64,000 nucleotides of DNA, taken from Polynucleobacter necessarius. GTDB taxonomy: Bacteria; Pseudomonadota; Gammaproteobacteria; Burkholderiales; Burkholderiaceae. The translations under genes and the position numbers were made by a program. Each line of letters opens with the position of its first letter. The stretch's first letter is position 1. The stretch spans positions 1,519,417-1,583,416 of the forward strand of contig NZ_LT606946.1 in assembly GCF_900095175.1 (NCBI RefSeq), in the 5' to 3' direction. Below the pieces are notes generated by a model. It ran no database searches. It was not told the origin of the DNA and saw only the letters and a list, made by a program, of their open reading frames with translations. This document shows, one piece after another, positions 30,711 through 38,751 of the stretch.

Positions 30711-30748
30711 TGACCCCCTTATTTGATTACGATCAAATAAGGGGGTCA
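30711..30748. repeat. Perfect 17-bp inverted repeat with a 4-base loop
   Basis: TGACCCCCTTATTTGAT (30711-30727) is followed by TACG and its exact reverse complement (30732-30748). It lies 50 bases past the pilin stop on the minus strand and about 70 bases before the DUF294 gene start. There is no T tail on either side, so a simple terminator is not clear. It may be a transcript-end hairpin or an operator. Confidence 0.7.
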
Positions 30749-30797
30749 TTCTCTTGCCTAAACCCCAGCACTTTGCCCCTAAGAATCAAAGAGAGGC

Positions 30798-31295
30798 TTA
30801 CTTAGCGAGTCGGCACTCTGAAGGTAGTAATTGTGGGGATAAGTTGCTATCCGGGCTTCTACAAGACCATCCTCCAGACCATGATGATGATTCAGGCCTT
30901 GATAAATCCATTGCACTCGGGATGATCGCATCGGGCTCATTTGTTGGAATGAGGTACAAAGTGTTTTTACCTGCAGGCGCCACATTGGCTTGATAGCCAA
31001 TAACAACGGTCCCAGAAGGGTCAATTTCAATGAACTTCACATTGCGCGTTGGCGCAAAAGTAAAGGCGCCCTGCGTCGCCTCATCCATTGCTACAGCACC
31101 TTGACTAGAAAATACCTCCGTGACGGCAAGCTTAGCAGTAGAGGCGAGATTCAAGTCCTCCACAACTCGACTTCGGGCTATGTAATCTTGATATTTAGGA
31201 ACAGCTACAGCAACCAAGATGCCAATGATGGCTACAACCACCATCACCTCAATTAAGGTGAAACCGGATTCTTGTTGCTGATCTTGCGTAGACAT
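30798..31295 (-). CDS. Type IV major pilin-like protein
   Basis: A 165-residue pilin with a short leader ([11 protein letters not shown]) and the prepilin peptidase site G11/F12. The N-terminal helix [21 protein letters not shown] follows, with Glu at mature position 5. Two cysteines, C145 (GGWSC) and C161 (LLPSEC), would form the C-terminal disulfide loop. It is a single gene with no other pilus gene nearby. The reading frame is intact to a typical PSECR-type end. It could serve twitching, adhesion or DNA uptake. An AGGAGC site stands before the start. Confidence 0.85.
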   Translation of the reverse strand: MSTQDQQQESGFTLIEVMVVVAIIGILVAVAVPKYQDYIARSRVVEDLNLASTAKLAVTEVFSSQGAVAMDEATQGAFTFAPTRNVKFIEIDPSGTVVIGYQANVAPAGKNTLYLIPTNEPDAIIPSAMDLSRPESSSWSGGWSCRSPDSNLSPQLLPSECRLAK

Positions 31296-31372
31296 TTTTA
31301 TAAGCTCCTGAGGTTAAATACCTCATCATCCAGTCTATACCCAACAAGCTCAAGACGTCCAAATGTAAGAAA

Positions 31373-31394
31373 AGCCGGCTTTAAAGGCCGGCTC
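31373..31394 (-). terminator. Terminator after the terC gene
   Basis: AGCCGGC and GCCGGCT arms with a TTTAAAG centre, followed on the minus strand by TTTTCTT. It lies about 25 bases past the stop of the TerC gene. Confidence 0.75.
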
Positions 31395-31417
31395 TTTCTG
31401 ATTAACGCGAAAGAAAA

Positions 31418-32125
31418 TTAGTGAGCCTCTTTGGCTGCATTCTTTTTCTTAAAATAGCTGCCAACTAAAATCACTATCCCAATGCCAACCACTTCAAAAG
31501 CTAGCTTTGCATCACCTAGTGCAGCTTGAATGCTATCTTTGATAGCAGGGTCATCAACTAACATGCCGCCAGCCAAGAAACCCAAAAGTCCTGCGCCAAG
31601 AGTAATGATGATTGGGAAACGCTCCATTACTTTGAGCAACATTGCGCTACCAAAAATAATTAACGGAATAGACATTGCTAAACCAATGATCAGGAGCAAG
31701 AGGCGAGTTTCTTCAGGTCCCTTTTGGGCTGCTGCTGCAACCGCCAAAACGTTATCCAAGCTCATTACCAAATCAGCAATTAAGATTGTGCGGATAGCTG
31801 CCCAGATACTAGTCTTTGCTTCCATATGCTCTTCGCCACCACTATCAGACAAAAGCTGAATACCGATGTAGAGCAACAGCAAGCCACCAACGATTTTTAA
31901 GTACGGTAAGGTTAATAAAGCAACTGCGGTGATCGTGAGCACCACACGCAAAATGATGGCTGCAAAGCTACCCCAAAAAATAGCTTTCTTTTGTTGGGCA
32001 GGCGGCAAATTGCGAGATGCTAAAGCAATCAAAACAGCGTTATCACCAGATAACAAAATATTGGCAACGATGATTGAGAGTAATGCTGCCCAAAAAGCGG
32101 CATCTGAAAATGCTGAAAAATCCAT
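31418..32125 (-). CDS. TerC family membrane protein
   Basis: A 235-residue integral membrane protein of the TerC/YkoY type. It has NILLSGDNAVLIALASRNLP (22-41) and the paired ADLVMSLDNVLAVAAAAQKG motif near 115-134, each with the acidic D-N signature in a helix. About seven helices are predicted. Family members have been linked to manganese export and to tellurium resistance, so metal export is the likely role here. It stands alone between the pilin gene and sucCD, with its own terminator. Confidence 0.9.
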   Translation of the reverse strand: MDFSAFSDAAFWAALLSIIVANILLSGDNAVLIALASRNLPPAQQKKAIFWGSFAAIILRVVLTITAVALLTLPYLKIVGGLLLLYIGIQLLSDSGGEEHMEAKTSIWAAIRTILIADLVMSLDNVLAVAAAAQKGPEETRLLLLIIGLAMSIPLIIFGSAMLLKVMERFPIIITLGAGLLGFLAGGMLVDDPAIKDSIQAALGDAKLAFEVVGIGIVILVGSYFKKKNAAKEAH

Positions 32126-32174
32126 AATGTCTCCGTACTTTTATATTTTAGTTTTAACTACAAGGTGCTACAAG

Positions 32175-32200
32175 AAACATGCCGACGAATCGGCATGTTT
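32175..32200 (-). terminator. Terminator after sucD
   Basis: Arms AAACATGCCGA and TCGGCATGTTT form a perfect 11-bp stem with a 4-base loop, 7 bases past the sucD stop. Confidence 0.75.
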
Positions 32201-32206
32201 ATTTGA

Positions 32207-33100
32207 TTACAACATGGCTTTGAGTAAAGCCGCCATTTCTGATGGATTTCTTGTTACTTTAAAGCCACATTCTTCCATAACCGCAAGCTTAGCATCGGCC
32301 GTATCTGCACCACCAGAAATCAATGCGCCAGCGTGGCCCATACGTTTTCCAGGAGGCGCTGTTACACCAGCAATAAAGCCAACTACCGGCTTTTTCATGT
32401 TTTCTTTGCACCAGCGAGCTGCTTCAGCCTCATCTGGACCACCAATTTCACCAATCATGATGACTGCATCGGTTTCAGGATCTTCGTTAAACATTCTCAT
32501 CACATCAATGTGCTTGAGACCGTTAATAGGGTCGCCACCAACACCAACTGCTGTGGACTGACCTAGACCAATCGCTGTCAATTGACCAACTGCCTCATAA
32601 GTCAAAGTACCAGAACGGCTAACTACGCCAATGCGACCCTTCTTATGAATATGGCCAGGCATGATGCCGATTTTGATTTCGTCTGGAGTGATGATTCCAG
32701 GGCAATTTGGTCCAAGCAACAAAGTCTTCTTGCCGCCTGCAGCTTCTTTTGCATGCATCTTGTTACGCACTTCCAGCATATCCTTGACCGGAATGCCTTC
32801 AGTAATACAGATAACAAAATCGAGGTCAGCTTCTACAGCTTCCCAAATTGCAGCAGCAGCGCCAGGAGGCGGAACATAAATTACGGAAGTAGTAGCGCCA
32901 GTTTGCTGGACAGCTTCTTTTACAGTTCCGTAAATTGGAATGTTAAAAATAGACTCGCCCGCTTTTTTAGGATTTACACCCGCTACAAAACAGTTTTTTC
33001 CGTTTGCGTATTCCTGGCACTTCTCAGTGTGGAACTGGCCAGTCTTACCAGTAATACCTTGAGTAATCACTCGTGTATTTTTATTTACCAAAATAGACAT
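32207..33100 (-). CDS. sucD: Succinyl-CoA synthetase subunit alpha
   Basis: SucD binds CoA and carries the phosphorylated histidine of the TCA-cycle step succinyl-CoA to succinate with nucleotide triphosphate formation. The 297-residue protein begins SILVNKNTRVITQGITGKTGQFHTE, with the CoA-binding fold. It has GPNCPGIITP near 126-135 and the active-site His in GKRMGHAGALISGG near 246. It is 15 bases downstream of sucC on the same strand. Length and motifs are normal. Confidence 0.97.
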   Translation of the reverse strand: MSILVNKNTRVITQGITGKTGQFHTEKCQEYANGKNCFVAGVNPKKAGESIFNIPIYGTVKEAVQQTGATTSVIYVPPPGAAAAIWEAVEADLDFVICITEGIPVKDMLEVRNKMHAKEAAGGKKTLLLGPNCPGIITPDEIKIGIMPGHIHKKGRIGVVSRSGTLTYEAVGQLTAIGLGQSTAVGVGGDPINGLKHIDVMRMFNEDPETDAVIMIGEIGGPDEAEAARWCKENMKKPVVGFIAGVTAPPGKRMGHAGALISGGADTADAKLAVMEECGFKVTRNPSEMAALLKAML

Positions 33101-33115
33101 ATTGAAGTTCCTTGA

Positions 33116-34285
33116 TTATTTGTTTTTCGCAACAGCAGCAACTACCTTAGTAGCAGCTTCCGCCATTGAATCGGCGCTAATGATTGGCAAACCAGAGTCT
33201 GCAAGAATCTTCTTGCCCAACTCCTCATTGGTACCCTTCATGCGAACAACCAAAGGTACAGTCAAGTTCACCGCTTTACATGCTGTCACTACGCCATCGG
33301 CGATCACGTCGCAACGCATAATGCCACCGAAAATATTCACCAAAATAGCTTCAACACTCTTGTTTTTGAGCATGGTCTTGAATGCTTCAGTAACCTTCTC
33401 TGCTGTAGCACCACCGCCAACGTCCAAGAAGTTTGCTGGCTCACCGCCAAACAATTTAATGGTGTCCATCGTAGCCATTGCCAAGCCAGCACCATTCACT
33501 AAGCAACCGATGTTGCCGTCGAGTGAAATGTAAGCCAAGTCAAATTTAGAAGCCTCAATCTCAGCTGCGTCCTCTTCATCGATATCGCGGTAAGCCACGA
33601 TCTCTGGATGACGATACAAAGCATTGGGATCAAAATTAAATTTAGCATCAAGAGCTTTGATCTTGCCGTTGCCTTCCAGAATTAATGGGTTGATCTCAAC
33701 CAATGAAGCATCAGTTTCCCAATAGGTCTTGTACAAATTCTTGAATACATCACGCGCCATTGGAATAGAAGTGTCAGGAACGCCAATGCCCTTAGCAATG
33801 ATGTCGCAATCAGCATCTGTCAAACCAATCAATGGATCAACAAATACTTTGATAATTTTTTCTGGGTGAGATTCAGCAACCTCTTCAATGTCCATGCCGC
33901 CTTCGCTGGACGCCATGATCACATTCTTTTGTGTGCCACGGTCAGTAACGATGCTGAAGTAATACTCTTTTTTAATATCAGCGCCATCTTCAATTAAGAG
34001 GCGATTTACTTTTTGACCTTCTGGGCCAGTTTGGTGAGTCTTCAACTGCATACCCAAAATTTCAGAAGCGTACTTTTTCACTTCGTCCATGCTGCGAGCT
34101 AATTTCACGCCACCACCTTTACCGCGACCACCTGCATGAATCTGTGCCTTTACAACCCATACTGGGCCGCCGAGCTTTTCGGCAGCTTTAATAGCCTCAT
34201 CAACGCTGAATGCAGGAATGCCATTTGGGACAGGCACATTAAATTGGCGCAAAAGTTCTTTGCCTTGGTACTCGTGAATTTTCAT
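33116..34285 (-). CDS. sucC: Succinyl-CoA synthetase subunit beta
   Basis: SucC is the nucleotide-binding subunit. The 389-residue ATP-grasp protein begins [20 protein letters not shown]. It has the Lys/His-rich loop [20 protein letters not shown] near 44-63, the LVEINPLI metal site near 195, and the [17 protein letters not shown] block near 315. It is the first gene of the sucC-sucD operon. No partner TCA gene is adjacent in the window. Confidence 0.97.
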   Translation of the reverse strand: MKIHEYQGKELLRQFNVPVPNGIPAFSVDEAIKAAEKLGGPVWVVKAQIHAGGRGKGGGVKLARSMDEVKKYASEILGMQLKTHQTGPEGQKVNRLLIEDGADIKKEYYFSIVTDRGTQKNVIMASSEGGMDIEEVAESHPEKIIKVFVDPLIGLTDADCDIIAKGIGVPDTSIPMARDVFKNLYKTYWETDASLVEINPLILEGNGKIKALDAKFNFDPNALYRHPEIVAYRDIDEEDAAEIEASKFDLAYISLDGNIGCLVNGAGLAMATMDTIKLFGGEPANFLDVGGGATAEKVTEAFKTMLKNKSVEAILVNIFGGIMRCDVIADGVVTACKAVNLTVPLVVRMKGTNEELGKKILADSGLPIISADSMAEAATKVVAAVAKNK

Positions 34286-34459
34286 AATTACTCCGAAACG
34301 GTGTCTTTTTTAGCAAGCGATAAGAATGTATAAAATCAGCCGCCTGCTTTTTAGTCTTTTTTCTCTATCCAACCAAAAAAATGGCGAGCGTTTTACCCGA
34401 CTTTGTAAGTCTATCATGCTGCAATGCATCAACTTGGGGTTTTTGGCTCCGTAATTGCC

Positions 34460-34996
34460 CTAGTCAGGGCGTCCTGCGACTACCTTGGAGACCGCATCAG
34501 AGCTGAAGCCCTTAGAGGCCAGAAATCGATATTGGCGAGCCCGCTCTTTTTGTTCAATTGCCAATGCACCAAACTTGCGCAACCACAACTCATGGGCACG
34601 CTGGTATTCAGTTTCCTTGAGATTCTTGAGCAAATCAATGGTCTTTGCGCTATCTACCCCGGCCTGAGCAAGTTCATCCTGTATTTTTCGAGTACCAAAG
34701 CGCTCGCTACGGCGTCGGACCAGAGCCTCTGCAAAGCGTTGGTCAGACAACCAACCGCGAGCCTCAAAATCATCCAGAACAGCTTCAATTTGTGTGCTCA
34801 AGGGAATTACTGGGTCAAGCACCTCAGCATCACCCTCGGAAGACTGGAACTTCAACATCCTCGCTGCAGATTCTTCGAGCTTTGCAGCCAGTCCTTTGCG
34901 GCTGTACTCTCGCATAGACAAAAGGCGCAAAGCCCGAGCTTTAAGACTCGGGCTTTGTTTTTTACTCTTCTTAACAGTGCTACCTAATTCTGACAT
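34460..34996 (-). CDS. recX: Regulatory protein RecX
   Basis: RecX limits RecA filament growth. The 178-residue protein, counted from ATG 34994-34996, has the three-helix RecX repeats: LKARALRLLSMREYSRKGLAAKL, then ARGWLSDQRFAEALVRRRSERFG and RKIQDELAQAGVD. It follows recA directly, as is usual, and is read from the same transcript. A longer frame from 35023 overlaps the recA end and starts with a Lys-rich stretch without family likeness. The gene is intact. Confidence 0.88.
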   Translation of the reverse strand: MSELGSTVKKSKKQSPSLKARALRLLSMREYSRKGLAAKLEESAARMLKFQSSEGDAEVLDPVIPLSTQIEAVLDDFEARGWLSDQRFAEALVRRRSERFGTRKIQDELAQAGVDSAKTIDLLKNLKETEYQRAHELWLRKFGALAIEQKERARQYRFLASKGFSSDAVSKVVAGRPD

Positions 34997-35003
34997 TGAA
35001 GAA

Positions 35004-36092
35004 TTACACTTCCTCTTCTTCACTCAAAACGTCGCTCACTACTGCTGTGCCAGCCTTGACACCCAATTTCGCACGAATCTTCGATTCGATATCTTGTGCA
35101 ATGGCTGGGTTCTCTTTTAAGAACTCGCGCACATTATCTTTTCCTTGACCAATCCGATCACCGTTGTAGCTATACCAAGAGCCTGATTTTTCTACGATAT
35201 CGGCTTCAACACCCATATCAATAATTTCACCTTCTCTAGAGATACCGGCGCCGTACATGATGTCAAAAATGGCTTCGCGGAATGGAGGTGAGACCTTATT
35301 CTTTACCACCTTCACACGAGTCTCATTACCGACCACTTCATCACCCTTCTTAATACTGCCGATACGGCGAATGTCTAAGCGCATAGAAGCGTAAAACTTC
35401 AGCGCATTACCGCCAGTAGTGGTTTCAGGGGAACCAAACATCACGCCAATCTTCATTCGAATTTGGTTAATGAAAATGACTGTGGTGTTCGTACGTTTAA
35501 TTGCGCCAGTTAATTTGCGCAATGCTTGACTCATCAAACGCGCCTGCAGACCCGGTAATGAATCACCCATGTCACCTTCAATTTCAGCTCTTGGTACCAA
35601 GGCTGCTACTGAGTCGATCACGATTAAATCGATTGAACCTGAACGCACCAATGCATCCGCAATTTCCAATGCTTGCTCGCCAGTATCGGGCTGAGAAATC
35701 AATAGATTATTAACGTCTACGCCCAAGCGTGAAGCATATTGAACATCCAAAGCATGCTCAGCATCGATGAACGCGCATGTGCCGCCAATCTTTTGCATTT
35801 CTGCAATTGCATGCAATGTGAGTGTTGTTTTGCCTGATGATTCAGGACCGTATATTTCAATGACGCGACCGCGCGCTAAACCACCAACACCCAGAGCAAT
35901 ATCTAAACCTAATGACCCACTAGAAACCACTTGAATATCTTGATGAATCTCTGCATCACCCAATCTCATGATTGAGCCTTTGCCAAATTGCTTTTCAATT
36001 TGCGCCAAAGCAGCCGTTAATGCCTTTTGCTTATCTCCACTCATGCCGTCAAACTCTGATGAGGCTGATTTCTTCTTATTATCCAAGGCCAT
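35004..36092 (-). CDS. recA: Recombinase RecA
   Basis: RecA pairs DNA strands for recombination and triggers LexA self-cleavage in the SOS response. The 362-residue protein has Walker [10 protein letters not shown] at 82-90, [12 protein letters not shown] (Walker B region) and the [20 protein letters not shown] loop. The C-terminal tail is acidic ([10 protein letters not shown]). An AAAAAGGAA ribosome site precedes the ATG. A LexA box lies about 70 bases upstream. It forms an operon with recX. Intact. Confidence 0.98.
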   Translation of the reverse strand: MALDNKKKSASSEFDGMSGDKQKALTAALAQIEKQFGKGSIMRLGDAEIHQDIQVVSSGSLGLDIALGVGGLARGRVIEIYGPESSGKTTLTLHAIAEMQKIGGTCAFIDAEHALDVQYASRLGVDVNNLLISQPDTGEQALEIADALVRSGSIDLIVIDSVAALVPRAEIEGDMGDSLPGLQARLMSQALRKLTGAIKRTNTTVIFINQIRMKIGVMFGSPETTTGGNALKFYASMRLDIRRIGSIKKGDEVVGNETRVKVVKNKVSPPFREAIFDIMYGAGISREGEIIDMGVEADIVEKSGSWYSYNGDRIGQGKDNVREFLKENPAIAQDIESKIRAKLGVKAGTAVVSDVLSEEEEV

Positions 36093-36162
36093 TTTTTAAT
36101 TCCTTTTTGCTATGTATTGGGCTTTTTCCCGAAGTTTCTGTACTGCTTAACAACTTAGAAGT

Positions 36163-36182
36163 TACTGTATATAAAAACAGTA
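36163..36182. promoter_or_regulatory. LexA (SOS) box of recA
   Basis: TACTGTATATAAAAACAGTA fits the CTG-N10-CAG LexA operator with a full palindromic outer part. On the minus strand TTGCAA (36186-36191 region) and a TACAGT -10-like hexamer overlap it, so LexA would block the recA promoter. It lies 71-90 bases before the recA start. Confidence 0.9.
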
Positions 36183-36207
36183 GTATTTGCAAGAAACTTT
36201 TTTGGCT

Positions 36208-36738
36208 CTAAGGCTGATTTTTATCTAGGACCACTCTTACGCGATCCCAATACATGAACAGTGGCATTGCCGCACCCCAAACGATTGCCAAAAGTATGAG
36301 TCCGCCCACTTGCCCCTGTGGCCCCCATGCTCCAGCACCCATTCTGATGTCAGCTTCATAAGACATCGGGCCTGCAATTGCACCTAATACTGCTGCCAGA
36401 ATAGGCCTTCCACGCAGCTAGGACAGCGATCCATTGATTGTGCTGGCAACCAAGGCCAGAGCGTCCACATCCAAATGGGTGATAAATATCTGCTTGGCCA
36501 AGCATCTTCAAAGATTAAAAATCCAGATAAAGATATAAGTGAGTCAGCACTTACTCCATATACAGATGCCTTGAATAATAGACTCATCTCCAAAGATGGC
36601 TGATTGGAGCGGGCAATATGGATAGCCAGATAGAGTAAGGTAATGACAACAGGCCAAAAACACCTGATGATTTGCAGCGCCAATGACACAAGCAAACCAA
36701 CCCAACTGGAAAAGCACAAAGTTCCAAAATTTAGTCAT
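36208..36738 (-). pseudogene. DUF2878 family membrane protein, multiply broken
   Basis: Pieces of one membrane protein lie in different frames. It starts MTKFWNFVLFQLGWFACVIG. After an extra T in a T5 run the next frame reads WPVVITLLYLAIHIARSNQP and SGFLIFEDAWPSRYLSPIWM. A missing T moves it to a third frame with LVASTINGSLS. A TAG stop at 36418-36420 replaces an expected Trp, and GRPILAAVLGAIAGPMSYEA to the end at 36208 completes it. The pattern matches DUF2878, four to five helices. Three lesions, one a nonsense change, make this a clear pseudogene. The role of DUF2878 is unknown. Confidence 0.8.
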
Positions 36739-36803
36739 CGCTTACGCCCAAGCAGTCACACCCAAGAAAAAGGCCACTGCCGCTGGGCAATGGCCTAAAG
36801 ATA

Positions 36804-36880
<77 letters not shown>

Positions 36881-36919
36881 GAAGCTGTGATTTTAGCTTA
36901 TTTGAATAAGTCGATCAAT

Positions 36920-37573
36920 TTATTTACTACGGTGAGAGAGCTTGTTAAAGACCTCTTTGACGAAAATCCAAAGAGCTGGCGAGCCCGGAATGACAATCAT
37001 TGCCAGCGCCACTAGTGAGAAATTGCTTTTCACCCAGGGGTGATCGCCAATTAAGAACCCAAGGCTAGACAGGCTGCAGACCCAAAGAATGCCACCAACA
37101 ACGTTATAGAAAATAAAGACGGAATAGCGCATATGCGCCACCCCAGCTACAAAGGGGGCGAAAGTACGAATAAATGGCATAAAACGCCCGAGAACAATGG
37201 TAATTGGGCCATATTTCTCATAAAAGGCATCCGCCTTATCAAATGCATTCCGATTAAACCAACGTGAGTTTTCCCAAGAAAAAACTCGGTTACCAATTTT
37301 TCTACCGATGGAGTAATTCAGAGCATCGCCCGTTACTGCAGCTGTAGTGAGAAGGGCCATCAATGCAAATAAATCTAAGCCCCCTACCGCTGCAATTGCA
37401 CCTGCAACAAACAGCAAAGAGTCGCCGGGCAAAAAGGGCATCACTACTAAACCAGTTTCGACAAAAATAATGACGAATAGCAGGGCATAAATCCAAACAC
37501 CCCACTGGTTAGCAACTAATGCCAGATTTTTATCTAGATGTAGAAATAGATCGATGAGGTATGAAAAGTCCAA
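36920..37573 (-). CDS. DedA family membrane protein
   Basis: A 217-residue protein of the DedA/VTT family. It begins with a long amphipathic segment (FLHLDKNLALVANQWGVW), then FVETGLVVMPFLPGDSLLFVAG (about 40-61). The signature GDALNYSIGRKIG is near 82-94, and the FGRFMPFIRTF-type motif appears as LGRFMPFIRTFAPFVAGVAHM near 128-148. Family members help membrane homeostasis and act as lipid carriers (undecaprenyl phosphate or phosphatidylethanolamine flipping). It follows the tRNA gene on the same strand. Confidence 0.92.
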   Translation of the reverse strand: MDFSYLIDLFLHLDKNLALVANQWGVWIYALLFVIIFVETGLVVMPFLPGDSLLFVAGAIAAVGGLDLFALMALLTTAAVTGDALNYSIGRKIGNRVFSWENSRWFNRNAFDKADAFYEKYGPITIVLGRFMPFIRTFAPFVAGVAHMRYSVFIFYNVVGGILWVCSLSSLGFLIGDHPWVKSNFSLVALAMIVIPGSPALWIFVKEVFNKLSHRSK

Positions 37574-37625
37574 AAGGGCTCCAGGGTTTTAATAGGTGAG
37601 CTGATGTTAGGTCTGAGCTAGGATG

Positions 37626-38033
37626 CTACTTGATTTGAAAAGTGCTGATGGCTTCATCTCGGTTGTAACGAACAAAAACCTCAACCTTCTTTGCCAAAAA
37701 GAGTTTTTTGAGCACCTCATCCTTATTCTCAAAGGTAATTGCGGTTTGCTCAGGGTAACGTGAGAAAGGATCGCTCATCACTTCAATAGGCTGATCATCG
37801 ATCTTTATTAAACGAATTGTGCGCTTATAAAGGCGGTCGGGTCTAATGAAAATGAGGCGCTTAATATATTTATCGAGCACTAGCTTTTGCCCCTGCTCAT
37901 TGGTTTTAAAGTAGTACACGAGCTCATCTTTGCCGTTGACGGTGAAGTCGCGCTCTTCCTCCCATTTTGCTAGGGCGGACTGACTCAGACAAATACTCAG
38001 AATCACCCCTACTACGATCCTATACAGTTGCAT
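37626..38033 (-). CDS. Exported hypothetical protein
   Basis: A 135-residue protein with a clear signal peptide (IVVGVILSICLSQSALA, cut near 22-23). The mature part is charged and rich in beta pattern: DFTVNGKDELVYYFKTNEQ, RPDRLYKRTIRLIKID, and a C-terminal KKVEVFVRYNRDEAISTFQIK. It would lie in the periplasm. No family is recognised. It stands between the DedA gene and a divergent MOSC gene. Confidence 0.7.
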   Translation of the reverse strand: MQLYRIVVGVILSICLSQSALAKWEEERDFTVNGKDELVYYFKTNEQGQKLVLDKYIKRLIFIRPDRLYKRTIRLIKIDDQPIEVMSDPFSRYPEQTAITFENKDEVLKKLFLAKKVEVFVRYNRDEAISTFQIK

Positions 38034-38079
38034 TATTTGCTTTCTTGATGTGATCGTTCAATCTTATCAGTGAATCTCT

Positions 38080-38691
38080 ATGCGACTACTATCTATCTCC
38101 TGCGGCAAAGCAACTTCCTTATTTGGAGTAAATCATCCCAACTACTCAAGCGTAGCTTCCGCGATTAATAAAAAGCCAGTTAGCACGCTAAGCCAAGCAG
38201 TTCCAGTGGAAATCAAATCCTTGGGCGTTGTGGGTGACGAACAGGCTGATTTATCAGTACATGGCGGCCTTGAAAAAGCGATATATGTTTATCCAATCGA
38301 GCACTATGCATTTTGGAATGAACTGCTCAGCAGAGAAACCAAGCAAATAGTTAATCTCCCGATTGGCTCCATGGGTGAGAACTTCACGATCGAAGGACTT
38401 CTTGAGGATGAAGTATTTGTGGGGGATAAGTTGTCCATTGGCGAACTTGAATTTACTGTCGCTAAACTGAGAGAGCCATGTTTTAAGTTCAACGCAAAGA
38501 TGAAATATAAAGGCGCGGCCAAGGCAATGCTGCAGCCCGGAAAAAGTGGCTGGTACTTACGGGTTAACAAACCAGGAATACTTGCAGCAGGCGCCAAGAT
38601 TGATCTCACACCTGGACAAAGAATCACCTCAATAGCCAGTCAAAACAAAGCCCTCTTTCAGCACGGGAACCAAAAAGATCTTTGGGATTAA
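38080..38691 (+). CDS. MOSC domain protein (YiiM-like)
   Basis: A 203-residue MOSC-domain protein. The core has VVGDEQADLSVHGGLEKAIYVYPIEHYAFW (about 50-79), GSMGENFTIEGLLEDEVFVGD and the conserved-Cys segment REPCFKFNAKM (Cys near 132). A YiiM-type C-terminal extension follows. MOSC domains bind molybdenum or sulfur carriers; YiiM-type proteins take part in detoxification of N-hydroxylated bases. It is a single gene between divergent and convergent neighbours. It has no good ribosome site, only a weak AATCTCT. Confidence 0.88.
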   Translation: MRLLSISCGKATSLFGVNHPNYSSVASAINKKPVSTLSQAVPVEIKSLGVVGDEQADLSVHGGLEKAIYVYPIEHYAFWNELLSRETKQIVNLPIGSMGENFTIEGLLEDEVFVGDKLSIGELEFTVAKLREPCFKFNAKMKYKGAAKAMLQPGKSGWYLRVNKPGILAAGAKIDLTPGQRITSIASQNKALFQHGNQKDLWD

Positions 38692-38702
38692 TGTTGGCAA
38701 TA

Positions 38703-38733
38703 AAAAACCCGACCATAGAATGATCGAGTTTTT
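38703..38733. terminator. Possible weak bidirectional terminator
   Basis: AAAAACCCGA and TCGAGTTTTT pair with one mismatch across an 11-base loop. It sits between the convergent MOSC and MHS transporter genes. Confidence 0.4.
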
Positions 38734-38751
38734 GACAGAGCAAAAAATTAA

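Noticed and set aside
30711..30748. CRISPR repeat or insertion-sequence end
   Set aside because: Only one copy in the window, no spacers, no transposase and no target-site duplication seen.
30754..30993. Plus-strand small gene opposite the pilin
   Set aside because: It lies within the pilin coding sequence and shows no family or ribosome site.
36384..36719. Novel membrane protein of 111 residues
   Set aside because: It is the middle frame of the broken DUF2878 gene.
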